A stretch of 64,000 nucleotides of DNA, from contig JAJZFA010000011.1 of the NCBI GenBank assembly GCA_021805565.1, forward strand, positions 62,001-126,000, in the 5' to 3' direction. The first letter of the stretch is position 1, and every line of letters starts with the position of its first letter. The stretch comes from Pseudomonadota bacterium. Lineage in GTDB: Bacteria; Pseudomonadota; Alphaproteobacteria; Acetobacterales; Acetobacteraceae. Under the pieces are notes generated by a model. That model worked only from the letters and a program-made list of their open reading frames with translations, was not told the DNA's origin and did no database searches. Below are positions 25,841-34,254 of the stretch, one piece after another. The position numbers and the translations under genes were made by a program.

Positions 25841-25875
25841 ATCCGGCGAACACCGCGCCTGCGCGGCGTGCGATT

Positions 25876-25895
25876 CCCGCCGGATCGCCGGCGGG
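25876..25895. terminator. GC hairpin after SDR gene
   Basis: CCCGCCGG (25876-25883) pairs perfectly with CCGGCGGG (25888-25895) over a 4-nt loop, 35 bp after the SDR stop and 100 bp before secD. There is no U-tract, so terminator function is uncertain. Confidence 0.4.
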
Positions 25896-25994
25896 GCGGG
25901 AACAACCGGGCACTGGACAAGCGGCGCCGGCGCGGCGCATTAGGACCGCCGCCGCACCAGCGGCACGGTGTCCGGGAGCTCCGCGCGTAAGCCC

Positions 25995-27572
25995 ATGATG
26001 TATTTCAGCCGCATGAAGACCACGCTCATTCTGGGCGTCTGCCTGCTTGGGTTGCTCCTGGGCGTCCCTAATTTGTTTCCCGCGCCGGCGTCGTGGATGC
26101 CATGGCGCACCGTTCACCTCGGCCTCGATTTGCGGGGCGGCAGCTATCTGCTGCTGGAGGTGGATATGAACGCGGTGCTGAAGGAACGGCTGGACAGCCT
26201 GGCCGACGGTGTGCGCCAGTCGCTGCGGGACAAGCAGATTTTTTACCAGTCGCTGGAACCGCAACCCGATAAAACCAGGGTTCTGCTGCGACTGCGGGAC
26301 GCGGGTAAGGCCGATGCGGCGGTCGCGGCGCTGCGGTCGCTGATAAGCCCGGATGCCTCGACCGGTCTGCCCGATATGGCGATCGCGGCGCAGCCGGACG
26401 GCAGTATTACCCTGACCTTGTCCGCGACCGCCCTCGCCGCGCGCGCGACCGGCGCGGTGGACCAGTCCATCGAGATTATCCGCCGGCGCATCGATGAAAC
26501 CGGCGTCGTGGACCCGCAAATAACCCGACAGGGTCAGAACCGCATCGTTGTACAACTGCCCGGTGTCGGCGATCCGGATCGCATCAAGCAGTTGATCGGC
26601 AAGACCGCGCACATGACCTTCCGGCTGGTCGATGAGACCGCGAATCCGTCCCTGGGCGGGCCACCGCCCCCCGGCGACGATTTCCTGCCGATGCAGGACC
26701 GGGCTGGCGAGAAGATCGCCGTTCGCAAGCGGATCGATGTCGATGGCGCCGACCTGACCGACGCACGCGCCGGAACCAGCCCGGAATCCGGCCAGTGGGT
26801 GGTGAACTTCGCCTTCAATTCGGTCGGCGCGCGCCGGTTCGCCGATATCAGCCGGGCCAACGTCAACCACCGGTTCGCCATCGTGCTTGACGACAAGGTG
26901 ATTTCCGCTCCCGTGATCCGGGAAGCGATCACCGGTGGGCGCGGTCAGATCAGCGGGTCGTTCGATGCGCAAACCGCCAACGATCTTTCGGTGCTGCTGC
27001 GCGCGGGCGCGCTGCCGGCGCCGCTGACGGTGGTGGAGCAGCGCAGCGTCGGGCCGGAACTCGGCGCCGACAGTATCCGGGCCGGAGCGATCTCGCTGAC
27101 CGCCGGATTCCTGTTCGTCATTTTCTTCATGGCGTTTTTCTACGGGCTGTTCGGCTGGTTCGCGAATTTGGCGCTGGTGATCAACCTGTTCATGATGCTG
27201 GGCATTATGTCGCTGTTGCAGGCCACGCTGACGTTGCCGGGCATGGCGGGAATCCTGCTGACGCTGGGCATGGCCGTGGATGCCAACATCCTGATCAATG
27301 AACGTATCCGCGAGGAACAGAAGCTGGGCCGTCCGCCCCTGGCGGCACTGGAACACGGGTTCAGCCGAGCGTACAGCACGATTTTCGACAGCAACGCCAC
27401 CGCCTTCCTGGCGCATGTGATGCTGTTCGTGTTCGGGTCGGGGCCTGTCAAAGGATTCGCCGTGACCATCACCGTGGGGATCGCCACATCGCTGTTCACC
27501 GCCTGGATGCTTACCCGGCTTTTGGTGTCCCGCTGGTATATCGCTACCCGTCCCAAGCTTCTGCCGGTTTGA
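25995..27572 (+). CDS. secD: Protein translocase subunit SecD
   Basis: A 525-residue membrane subunit that, with SecF, uses proton motive force to help Sec-exported proteins leave the channel. Visible are the first membrane helix with MMYFSRMKTTLILGVCLLGLLLGVPN, the D1 motif HLGLDLRGGSYLLLEVD (about 46-62), the P1 periplasmic domain, and the C-terminal RND-type helices with TLGMAVDANILINERIREE (D4/D5). I start at ATG 25995, where the homology begins; ATG 25998 and GTG 25968 are alternatives, and no good ribosome site distinguishes them. No yajC is found in the 154 bp upstream. secF follows after 11 bp. Confidence 0.95.
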   Translation: MMYFSRMKTTLILGVCLLGLLLGVPNLFPAPASWMPWRTVHLGLDLRGGSYLLLEVDMNAVLKERLDSLADGVRQSLRDKQIFYQSLEPQPDKTRVLLRLRDAGKADAAVAALRSLISPDASTGLPDMAIAAQPDGSITLTLSATALAARATGAVDQSIEIIRRRIDETGVVDPQITRQGQNRIVVQLPGVGDPDRIKQLIGKTAHMTFRLVDETANPSLGGPPPPGDDFLPMQDRAGEKIAVRKRIDVDGADLTDARAGTSPESGQWVVNFAFNSVGARRFADISRANVNHRFAIVLDDKVISAPVIREAITGGRGQISGSFDAQTANDLSVLLRAGALPAPLTVVEQRSVGPELGADSIRAGAISLTAGFLFVIFFMAFFYGLFGWFANLALVINLFMMLGIMSLLQATLTLPGMAGILLTLGMAVDANILINERIREEQKLGRPPLAALEHGFSRAYSTIFDSNATAFLAHVMLFVFGSGPVKGFAVTITVGIATSLFTAWMLTRLLVSRWYIATRPKLLPV

Positions 27573-27583
27573 GGTTTCGTTCC

Positions 27584-28558
27584 ATGTTCGTCAAACCCCG
27601 CTTCCGCCTGGTTCGCGACGGCACCCGCATCCGGTTCATGCGCGGCCGCTATCTGGGCCTGCTTGTCTCGGCGATCCTGTCCACCGCGTCGGTCATCTTG
27701 TTCTTTTATCCCGGCCTGAATCTCGGCATCGACTTCTCGGGCGGCGTGGTGATGGAGGTCCGCACCCAGGGACCGGCCGACTTCGCGCAAATTCATGCGG
27801 CGTTGAGTGCCGATCATATTCCCGACCAGGGGGTGCAGCGCTTCGGCGATCCGTCCGAGGTGCTGATCCGTCTGGGCGCCCAGCCAAGCGAACAGAGTAC
27901 GCAGGCGGCGGTGGCGAGGGTGCGGGCGGCGCTGGAAAAAGGCGTTCCGGGCGCGAAAATCGAGCGCACCGACGCGGTGGGCGCCAGCGTGTCGGCCGAG
28001 TTGTTTCGCAACGGGTTGCTGGCGCTGGGAATCAGCCTGCTGATGATCCTGGTTTATATCTGGTTCCGGTTCGAATGGCAGTTCGCGGTGGGCGCGGTCG
28101 TGACGCTGATCCTGGACATTACCAAGGCGATTGGCTTCCTGGCGCTGACCCGGATCGAGTTCGATCTGGTGATGGTCGCGGCCATTTTGACGGTGTTGGG
28201 GTATTCGACCAACGACAAGGTGGTGGTGTACGACCGGGTGCGGGAAAATCTGCGCAAATATAAAACGATGCCGTTGCGCGAACTGATCGACATGTCGATC
28301 AACGAGACGCTGAACCGGACCTTGGGCACGTCGATGACGGTGTTCCTGGCAAGCCTGCCGCTGGCTTTGTTCGGCGGCGAATCCATATCCGGCTTCGCCT
28401 GGGTGATGCTGTTCGGCATTGTTGTCGGCACGTCGTCGTCGATCTTCATCGCCGCGCCGATCCTGTTGTTGCTGGGCGAGCATCGCCTGCGCCGGGATGC
28501 CGCGGCGCCGGTCATACCGCCATCGTCCGCCAAACCCGTGACGGCCTCGCGGCCGTGA
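27584..28558 (+). CDS. secF: Protein translocase subunit SecF
   Basis: A 324-residue partner of SecD. The hallmarks are GLNLGIDFSGGVVMEVR (about 44-60), the periplasmic domain, and the helices with TVLGYSTNDKVVVYDRVRENLRKYK (about 208-232), then NETLNRTLGTSMTVFLASLPL. The ATG at 27584 has GAGG nine bases upstream and follows the secD stop by 11 bp. Its TGA overlaps the GTG of the next gene (GTGA), an unusual coupling to a solute-binding protein. Confidence 0.95.
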   Translation: MFVKPRFRLVRDGTRIRFMRGRYLGLLVSAILSTASVILFFYPGLNLGIDFSGGVVMEVRTQGPADFAQIHAALSADHIPDQGVQRFGDPSEVLIRLGAQPSEQSTQAAVARVRAALEKGVPGAKIERTDAVGASVSAELFRNGLLALGISLLMILVYIWFRFEWQFAVGAVVTLILDITKAIGFLALTRIEFDLVMVAAILTVLGYSTNDKVVVYDRVRENLRKYKTMPLRELIDMSINETLNRTLGTSMTVFLASLPLALFGGESISGFAWVMLFGIVVGTSSSIFIAAPILLLLGEHRLRRDAAAPVIPPSSAKPVTASRP

Positions 28559-29547
28559 TCGCCGGGCCAGGCCGGAGGGCCGTTCTGGCAGGGCTTTCGG
28601 GATTCGCGGTTCGTTCGGCGCATGCGGCGGCAGGCGCGGCTGGCAACTCGCCGATCCGGCGGATGACGATCCTGCTGGGATTTCCCGCGGAGTCCGACCC
28701 CGATAAGGTCGCTCGCGACTTTCTGGCGTGTCTGTCGGTGCATTTGCCCGGCATCGATATCGTCCCGCAAAATGTTCCGGGCGATGCCGGCCGGACCATG
28801 CTGGCGGCCTTGGGTGCGGCCGAACCCGGCGGCGCGACGGCGGGCTGGGCAATCACCCCCACGCTGCCGGCGCGAATCGTCGATCGGGGCGATCCGTCGC
28901 TGGGCCGGCGTATCCAGTTGATCGGCCAGGCGGAGCGGGAGCCGATCGCGTTTGTCTCCCGCCCGACCGATCCGGCAATGTCGATGCAGGACATCGTTCA
29001 ACGATCCGGCGACGATTCCGGGGCAGTGCCGCTGGGCACGCCACCGGCCGGCAGCGCGCCGCATCTGGCCGCGCTGCGGTTGCAACTGCTTGCTAGGACC
29101 CAACTGAATATCGTGACGTTTCCATCGGCCGAGGCGGCGCGCCAGGCGGTGCTGGCCGGCAATGTGGCGGCTGCCGCGCTGGGCCTGTCGCCGATCTTCG
29201 CCGATGTGCGCGACGGCAAGCTGACAGCGATCGGTATCGCCGCGAGACGCCGGTTCGGGCTGTTGCCCGACGCCCCGGTGCTGGATGAGGGCGGTATTCC
29301 GCTGTCGGCGTTCATTCGCCGCGGCCTGGCGGTGCCGGCGGGAACCTCGCCGGAGGTGATCGGCTGGCTGGCGGATGCGATGCGGGAGGCGACGCAGGAT
29401 GACAGTTTCCGCGATCGCGCCGAGGCAACCGGCATTCATGCGGCCTGGGCTGGCGGCGAGGAATGGCAGGCACAGATGCAAACCGAACAGGCCGAACTAA
29501 GCCAGATATGGACGACGAACCCATGGCTTTCGTCGCCTCGCGGGTGA
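28555..29547 (+). CDS. Bug/TctC-type tripartite tricarboxylate transporter substrate-binding-like protein
   Basis: A 330-residue predicted exported protein. The N-terminus MIAGPGRRAVLAGLSGFAVRSAHAAAGAAG looks like a signal peptide with a twin Arg, cleaving near AHA. The body has the Bug fold pattern: PIRRMTILLGFPA, IDIVPQNVPGDAGRTMLAAL (like the xENxxGAGG region), and the C-terminal RRGLAVPAGTSPEVIGWLADAMREA (like the PAGTPxxVVxxLNxAxxxA block). Bug proteins bind carboxylates in the periplasm. No TctA or TctB permease is nearby. The GTG start overlaps the secF stop, so it is made with SecDF. Homology is moderate and the ligand unknown. Confidence 0.7.
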   Translation: MIAGPGRRAVLAGLSGFAVRSAHAAAGAAGNSPIRRMTILLGFPAESDPDKVARDFLACLSVHLPGIDIVPQNVPGDAGRTMLAALGAAEPGGATAGWAITPTLPARIVDRGDPSLGRRIQLIGQAEREPIAFVSRPTDPAMSMQDIVQRSGDDSGAVPLGTPPAGSAPHLAALRLQLLARTQLNIVTFPSAEAARQAVLAGNVAAAALGLSPIFADVRDGKLTAIGIAARRRFGLLPDAPVLDEGGIPLSAFIRRGLAVPAGTSPEVIGWLADAMREATQDDSFRDRAEATGIHAAWAGGEEWQAQMQTEQAELSQIWTTNPWLSSPRG

Positions 29548-29693
29548 GCTGGCCCCACGGGTGACCTGAACCTTGGGGGATGCAAGCGTCTGCTTTGTCG
29601 CGGACGCCGGGAATGTCCGGTGAAGGTCCAACCGTTCGGCGAGGGTCCGCCGCGTTCTGGCGACGGCCATCGCGTTCGGTCGTGTCGTGCGCG

Positions 29694-31490
29694 TCAACTC
29701 TCCTGCGATGCCAAAGCGGTGTGTCCCGCAACGGAATCGAGCAAACCCTCTTCGGCGGCCTTGATCTGCAATGCCAGATATTTCGAGTAAATCCGCACAT
29801 GCGGCAATCCGCCCGCCGCGAACCACAGGTTCGGCTGGGCCGTCCGTCTCCACATGTTGCGTTCCTCCCCTCCCTCGTCATAGCCCCACACGGGTCCGAT
29901 CCGGCCGGCGATGTCATCGCCCAGGTATTGCCGCACGACCTCTTGCTGGTTGTGGTAACCCGTCGCCGTCACCAGAAGATCGGCGGCCAGAACACGGCCG
30001 TCCTTCATTTGCACACCGTCTGGAACGAACCGGCCGATGTCGGCGTACTGGATCAGGCCGATGGACCCGTCGGCGATCAGGTCGGAACAACCGACGTTGA
30101 AGTAATATCCACCGCCGCGCCGCAAATATTTCATCTGAAAGCCGGTCCCGTCGGGCGGTCCATCGTCCAGCCGGAAGCCGCGTGCCGCCAGCGTATCCAG
30201 CAATGGCTTGTCCGCCGCCTGCGACGCGGCGGTGGAGATCTGGTAGCCCTTGACCAGCACGGCGTAGGGGACTGCCGTCGCCAACAGGTCGCAATCGGCC
30301 AGCGACGGGCCTTCCTTGTACATGTCATAGACTTTTTGCGCCTGTGTCAGGCTGACGATCAGCGTCGTGCTGCGCTGGATCATCGTCACCTCCGCCCCGC
30401 TGGCATGCAGGTCGTGCGCGACATCGTGTCCGCTGTTGCCGGTGCCCATCACCAGGGCCTTGCGCCCTTTCCAGGCGTGGCCGGCGGTGTACTGGCCGGA
30501 GTGCATGACCGTGCCGGCGAAATCGTCCAGTCCTGGCGCATCGGGGCGGATCGGTATCGAACTGACACCGGTCGCGAAAATCAAATGTTTGGGCCGCAGA
30601 ACCCGTTCCGATCCATCCTGCCGCCGCAGTGCGACTTCCCAGCGGCCCGTGGTTTCGTCGAAGGTGCCGTATTTCAGTTCGGTTCCGGTCCATATATTCA
30701 GATCCATCGCATCGGCGTAGGATTCGAACCAGTTCGCCAGCTTGTCCTTCGGAATGAACACCGGCGTATTGGGCGGAAATGGCATATAGGGCAGGTGGTT
30801 GATGTGGACTTCGTTATGCAGCGTCAGCGAATGATAGCGCTTGCGCCACGCATCCCCGACGCGCTCGTGCCTGTCGATGACAAGCGTATCGACACCCAGA
30901 TGCCCCAGGCACGCCGCGAGTCCCAGTCCGGCCTGGCCGGCGCCGATGACCAGGGCGGCCGGATCGTGGACCTTGTATGCCATGGCCTCGCGCCGGTGAT
31001 CCAGCCAGTTCGGCCCGCCGAACTCCCGCGAATACGCCTGGCCCGTGGAAACCCTGGGGCCGATCCGCTCCTCATGGCCGGCGATCTCATCCAGCGCGGT
31101 CAGCAGCACCCATGCCACCGGCCTGCCGTTTTCGCCGGGTACCAGCCGCAGCACGCCACTGCCGCGCCCAACCGCTGTTTCAAATGCAAACAGCGCCTCG
31201 ATCGTCCATTCGCCCGCCCGGCTGACGAGCCTGGGCGCCATTCGCCCCGGCGCGACGCGAAAGCCGCCGGGACGGACCCGCGGCACCGTCCGGTCCAGGG
31301 TGGCGGCGATTTCGGCCGTTCCGTTCATGGTCAGGATGTGCCAGGTGAATGAAACCAGATCCCGCCAGTGCCCGTCCGGCCGGAACAGGGCAGCGGCTTG
31401 CCGCGCGTCCCGCCGCGCCAGCGCGGCATCGAACGCCGACAGCCATGCGGCCGCGGCGGTGTGCGGGTCCAAATCGGCCAAAGCGGTCAT
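29694..31490 (-). CDS. Flavin-containing monooxygenase-like oxidoreductase with N-terminal NTF2-like domain
   Basis: A 598-residue protein. Residues about 1-135 resemble an NTF2/SnoaL-like cone (AWLSAFDAALARRDARQAAALFRPDGHWRDL). From about 178 there is a class B flavoprotein monooxygenase with the FAD site GAGQAGLG (183-190), the second FAD block ERVGDAWRKRYHSLTLH, and the NADPH site GTGNSGHDVAHDL (349-361), plus a final ATG motif (VTATGYHNQ). The arrangement matches the YUCCA/FMO-like proteins that act on amines, ketones or sulfides. It is divergent from a small lipoprotein gene. No partner suggests the substrate. Confidence 0.87.
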   Translation of the reverse strand: MTALADLDPHTAAAAWLSAFDAALARRDARQAAALFRPDGHWRDLVSFTWHILTMNGTAEIAATLDRTVPRVRPGGFRVAPGRMAPRLVSRAGEWTIEALFAFETAVGRGSGVLRLVPGENGRPVAWVLLTALDEIAGHEERIGPRVSTGQAYSREFGGPNWLDHRREAMAYKVHDPAALVIGAGQAGLGLAACLGHLGVDTLVIDRHERVGDAWRKRYHSLTLHNEVHINHLPYMPFPPNTPVFIPKDKLANWFESYADAMDLNIWTGTELKYGTFDETTGRWEVALRRQDGSERVLRPKHLIFATGVSSIPIRPDAPGLDDFAGTVMHSGQYTAGHAWKGRKALVMGTGNSGHDVAHDLHASGAEVTMIQRSTTLIVSLTQAQKVYDMYKEGPSLADCDLLATAVPYAVLVKGYQISTAASQAADKPLLDTLAARGFRLDDGPPDGTGFQMKYLRRGGGYYFNVGCSDLIADGSIGLIQYADIGRFVPDGVQMKDGRVLAADLLVTATGYHNQQEVVRQYLGDDIAGRIGPVWGYDEGGEERNMWRRTAQPNLWFAAGGLPHVRIYSKYLALQIKAAEEGLLDSVAGHTALASQES

Positions 31491-31661
31491 GGTGTTCTCC
31501 AGATACTCTTCGGTAGAGGGTACAACCGGACGGTGTCATGCGAAAGAGCGTGGTGCGGCGGAACCGGCGCATCCGCGGGCCGCGTGCGGCAGGTCCGCAT
31601 CCTGGCGGGTCAATCGCGGCGCGGACTGCTATACCGGTTCGGTCAGGCGAAGCGAGGTCAT

Positions 31662-31988
31662 ATGACGGATTGTTCCAGGGTTGCCGCTTCGGCCGCGACG
31701 GCAAGGCGGCGGCGGTGGCGGATAATTACAGTGCTGGCGGGCCTTGTGCTGGTACAGGGCGGATGTTCCGCGCCGTACGATCCGCCGGTTCAGGGCGACC
31801 ATGCCGCGGCACGCTACAAGGCCGATCTGGGGAAATGCCGTTCGGACTCGGCCGAACAGGTGCGGATCAAGAACGCCGACACGCCCGCGACCTGGATAAA
31901 ATCCGCCTTTACCGGTTCGTCCGAGGTCCGCGCCGCGATCCGGGCCTGCATGAAGGCCAAGGGCTATACGCTGGAGTCCGCACCGTAA
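31662..31988 (+). CDS. Small predicted lipoprotein
   Basis: A 108-residue protein with a basic N-terminus (ARRRRWRI), a hydrophobic stretch ITVLAGLVLVQG and a Cys in QGGCSAPYD that would be the lipid anchor after signal peptidase II. The lipobox is imperfect because of Gln at -3. The mature part is short, with two further Cys (GKCRSD and RACMKAKGYTL), which could form a disulfide. The ending CMKAKGY recalls small entry-exclusion-like lipoproteins, but I cannot assign a family. GAGG lies five bases before the ATG. A longer open frame upstream is not needed. Confidence 0.65.
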   Translation: MTDCSRVAASAATARRRRWRIITVLAGLVLVQGGCSAPYDPPVQGDHAAARYKADLGKCRSDSAEQVRIKNADTPATWIKSAFTGSSEVRAAIRACMKAKGYTLESAP

Positions 31989-32270
31989 GAGATTATTCGA
32001 CAATAGACGCTAGGGGCGGCAGCGTCGGTCGATCCGTAAGCTGATGTTTTGTAAAGTAATTATTCTGGTTTTCTGACGCAATTGTGTGCCAGCGTTGCCG
32101 AGGGCCAGTTCAAACATAGCCTCAGGGATACCCGCATACAGCGCAGGCATCAGGGCAGCATCGGCAATAAGGGTGCGAGTGCGCCGATAAAGCTGCCTGC
32201 CCAAAGCATGACAAAAAGCGTGTCCGGCAACGATCGCTTCGGAATGTGGCGCCGGGCACACCCTAAAAAC

Positions 32271-33026
32271 TTATGTCCCGTTCGATTCGGGGTCTGTGTC
32301 GGTCTCTTGCTGGAAAAAACGTGTGGTGCCGAGCAAAAGCCGGCGAAAGTTCTCCACCTTCGATGCCGCTGGATCTTGGTTCGCGGCTTGGGCGCTCAAC
32401 CACGTGTCAAAAGCCACGTCTTGAGCATTCATCTCATTTTTCGACATCATTTCGCTCGGAGCCGCCGCCCGGCCGGCAACTGGCGCCACAACCGAGGTCT
32501 TGACCGGAGACGCCGCACGCTCCGCAACCGGCGCCTGTTGCGGCCGGACCGGTTCGGCCGGTTCGGCTTCAGGCTGCGCCAGCACCACATCCAGCATCGA
32601 CCGTTCGGCGATATACCGTGCCCAGGCGTCCTCGTTCTCCGTCACGGGATCGGCATCGCGCTTGCGGCGCTCCGCCTGCGCCTGCCGCAGCCGAGCGTGA
32701 ACCGCCATCCATAGCCGCATCATCGAGGCGTACTGTGCGTTCAGTTTTACCATCAATTCGGGGTCATGGTCGTTCTTGCGAACCAGCCGCAGCATTTCCT
32801 CGGCCTGCGCGCGGGAGGCGATGCAGTGGCTGGCGATATCGGCCTCATCGGCGTTGACCGGGGCCAGCGATGCGACTTTGGCGATGGCGGTCAGATTTCT
32901 GGCCCGCACTCCGGCCGGGGTGTCATCCAGCGGCGGCGGAAGCATGTCCATGAGGGTATAGACGAGCTGGTAGTATAGCGTCGGCATGAGGTCGATGGCC
33001 GAACGGGGCGGGGGCGAGGTTTCCAT
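32271..33026 (-). CDS. Hypothetical protein with Pro/Ala-rich C-terminal region
   Basis: A 251-residue protein I do not recognise. Residues about 10-130 look helical (LYYQLVYTLMDMLPPP, then LNAQYASMMRLWMAVHARLRQAQAERRKRD). Residues 150-205 are low-complexity Pro/Ala/Glu-rich, and the last 40 are again ordered (TWLSAQAANQDPAASKVENFRRLLLG). It has no signal peptide or membrane segment. A good sigma70-like promoter lies immediately upstream on the minus strand (33035-33062), leaving almost no leader. It is monocistronic. Transposon- or phage-related hypothetical proteins can look like this, but I see no mobile neighbours. Confidence 0.65.
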   Translation of the reverse strand: METSPPPRSAIDLMPTLYYQLVYTLMDMLPPPLDDTPAGVRARNLTAIAKVASLAPVNADEADIASHCIASRAQAEEMLRLVRKNDHDPELMVKLNAQYASMMRLWMAVHARLRQAQAERRKRDADPVTENEDAWARYIAERSMLDVVLAQPEAEPAEPVRPQQAPVAERAASPVKTSVVAPVAGRAAAPSEMMSKNEMNAQDVAFDTWLSAQAANQDPAASKVENFRRLLLGTTRFFQQETDTDPESNGT

Positions 33027-33034
33027 TCCTGGAA

Positions 33035-33062
33035 TATTAAGCTAATTTAGGAAATGTGTCAA
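33035..33062 (-). promoter_or_regulatory. Sigma70-like promoter for the hypothetical gene at 32271-33026
   Basis: Reading the minus strand, a perfect TTGACA (33062-33057) is followed by a 16-nt spacer and TTAATA (33040-33035). The predicted start would be around 33028, and the ATG begins at 33026, so the mRNA would be leaderless or nearly so. AGGA abuts the ATG, too close to work as a normal ribosome site. Confidence 0.5.
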
Positions 33063-33113
33063 GAACTGTAACGGGCGCGGATCGGCCAATCGGGTGAAGA
33101 TGATCAGATATAG

Positions 33114-33161
33114 TACCAATCGGCGGAAAGGATCGAGAGTCATCCTTTCCGCCGGTTGGTA
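33114..33161. repeat. 48-bp palindromic element, copy B
   Basis: Arms 33114-33133 and 33142-33161 are complementary at 19 of 20 positions around an 8-nt loop. They match the element at 5190-5237 in length, loop size and nearly every arm base (GGAAAGGAT and ATCCTTTCC cores are identical), while the loops differ (CGAGAGTC here, GACTTCCC there). It sits in the 332-bp gap between the hypothetical gene and the DsbA-like gene, which otherwise contains no supported gene. Confidence 0.8.
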
Positions 33162-33358
33162 TTATCGCCCCGGAAGGCGAGGTGCCCGTTCGTTCGGCAC
33201 CCGATTAATGGAGGTGAATCGCTTTCTGCGTGCGATGTTGCTGTTGTTCTGAAGCTCCGGGCCGCATGGGCATGCGCCGGTTTTCCCCCGCGGATATCGA
33301 AGGCCGGCGGCGTTGCGCGATCCGGCCGTTTTTGGCCGTTGTCCTGTCCTGGCCGGCG

Positions 33359-34093
33359 TCATCCCTTCCGGGCGTCGGCGGCGATCGTCTGTAAGGCCGG
33401 CAGATCCAGCGCGCCGGGTATCAGATCGTTGCCGATCACCAGCGCCGGGGTTCCCTGGATTCCAAGATCGTGCGCCAGTTTCACATTCGCATCGATGCGA
33501 GCCTGAATCGCCGGATCGTCCATGTCCCTGGCCATGCGCGGCCAGTCCAGTTTCAGTGCCCTGGCCGTCGCTTCCAGTTGAGCCAGCGTCGTGGCTGGGG
33601 GCAGTTTCATCACCGCTTCCCGCATCGCCAGATAGGCGTCTTGCCGCTGTGCCGCCAGCAGTGCCTTGGTGCCGAGCACGCTCGCTGGTCCTAGGATCGG
33701 CAGGTCCTTGTAAACGAGGCGCACCTTGCGGTCGCCGGCCAGGAAGCTGTCCATCGCAGGTTCCATCTTCCGGCAATACGGACAGCGGGTGTCGAAGAAT
33801 TCCACGATCGTCACATCGCCGTGCGCGTCGCCCGCCACCGGATCGGCCGGAGTCACCAGCCGATCCCCGGCGTGGGCGATCGCCGTTCGGGTTGCCGCCT
33901 GTGTCCGCTCCCCGTCATCCGCCTGGAGGGCGGTGACCGCGTCGCGCAGGATCGACGGGTCCTGTTTCAGCGCATCGCGCAGAATTGCGACGATTTCGGC
34001 GCGCTGCGCAGGCGAAAATTCGGCGGCCGGCGCGGGGGTGCCCCATGACACGGCCGGCAGGATCAGGGCGGCGGCGAGCAAACGGCGAATCAT
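33359..34093 (-). CDS. DsbA family thiol:disulfide interchange protein (Com1/ScsC-like)
   Basis: A 244-residue exported thioredoxin-fold protein. It has a signal peptide MIRRLLAAALILPAVSWGTPAPAAE, an N-terminal helical extension with SILRDAVTALQADDG (as in Com1/ScsC/BdbD), and then the active site FFDTRCPYCRKM (Cys104-Cys107). A cis-Pro loop appears as GIQGTPALVIGN near the C-terminus. It should act on disulfides in the periplasm. It is divergent from the gamma-glutamyltransferase-like lipoprotein. No DsbB is adjacent. Confidence 0.9.
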   Translation of the reverse strand: MIRRLLAAALILPAVSWGTPAPAAEFSPAQRAEIVAILRDALKQDPSILRDAVTALQADDGERTQAATRTAIAHAGDRLVTPADPVAGDAHGDVTIVEFFDTRCPYCRKMEPAMDSFLAGDRKVRLVYKDLPILGPASVLGTKALLAAQRQDAYLAMREAVMKLPPATTLAQLEATARALKLDWPRMARDMDDPAIQARIDANVKLAHDLGIQGTPALVIGNDLIPGALDLPALQTIAADARKG

Positions 34094-34254
34094 CGTTCAT
34101 CCTTAGAAGGCGGGTCGGGCTGGCACTGGCCGCCGGGACGCAGCGTGGTTGCCGCTGATGCGGAAGCCGGTTATGGCACGCGTCTTATAGCGATGACACC
34201 CGTTCTGGCGAACCGGCGATTTCCGGAACGGACACGACCCACAGGATGGACGGA

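Noticed and set aside
25701-28852. Two overlapping open frames of about 570 codons on the minus strand
   Set aside because: Both are mirror frames of secD and secF, which are unmistakable.
32010-32261. 83-codon minus-strand frame
   Set aside because: No ribosome site or recognisable family. I treat 31989-32270 as non-coding.
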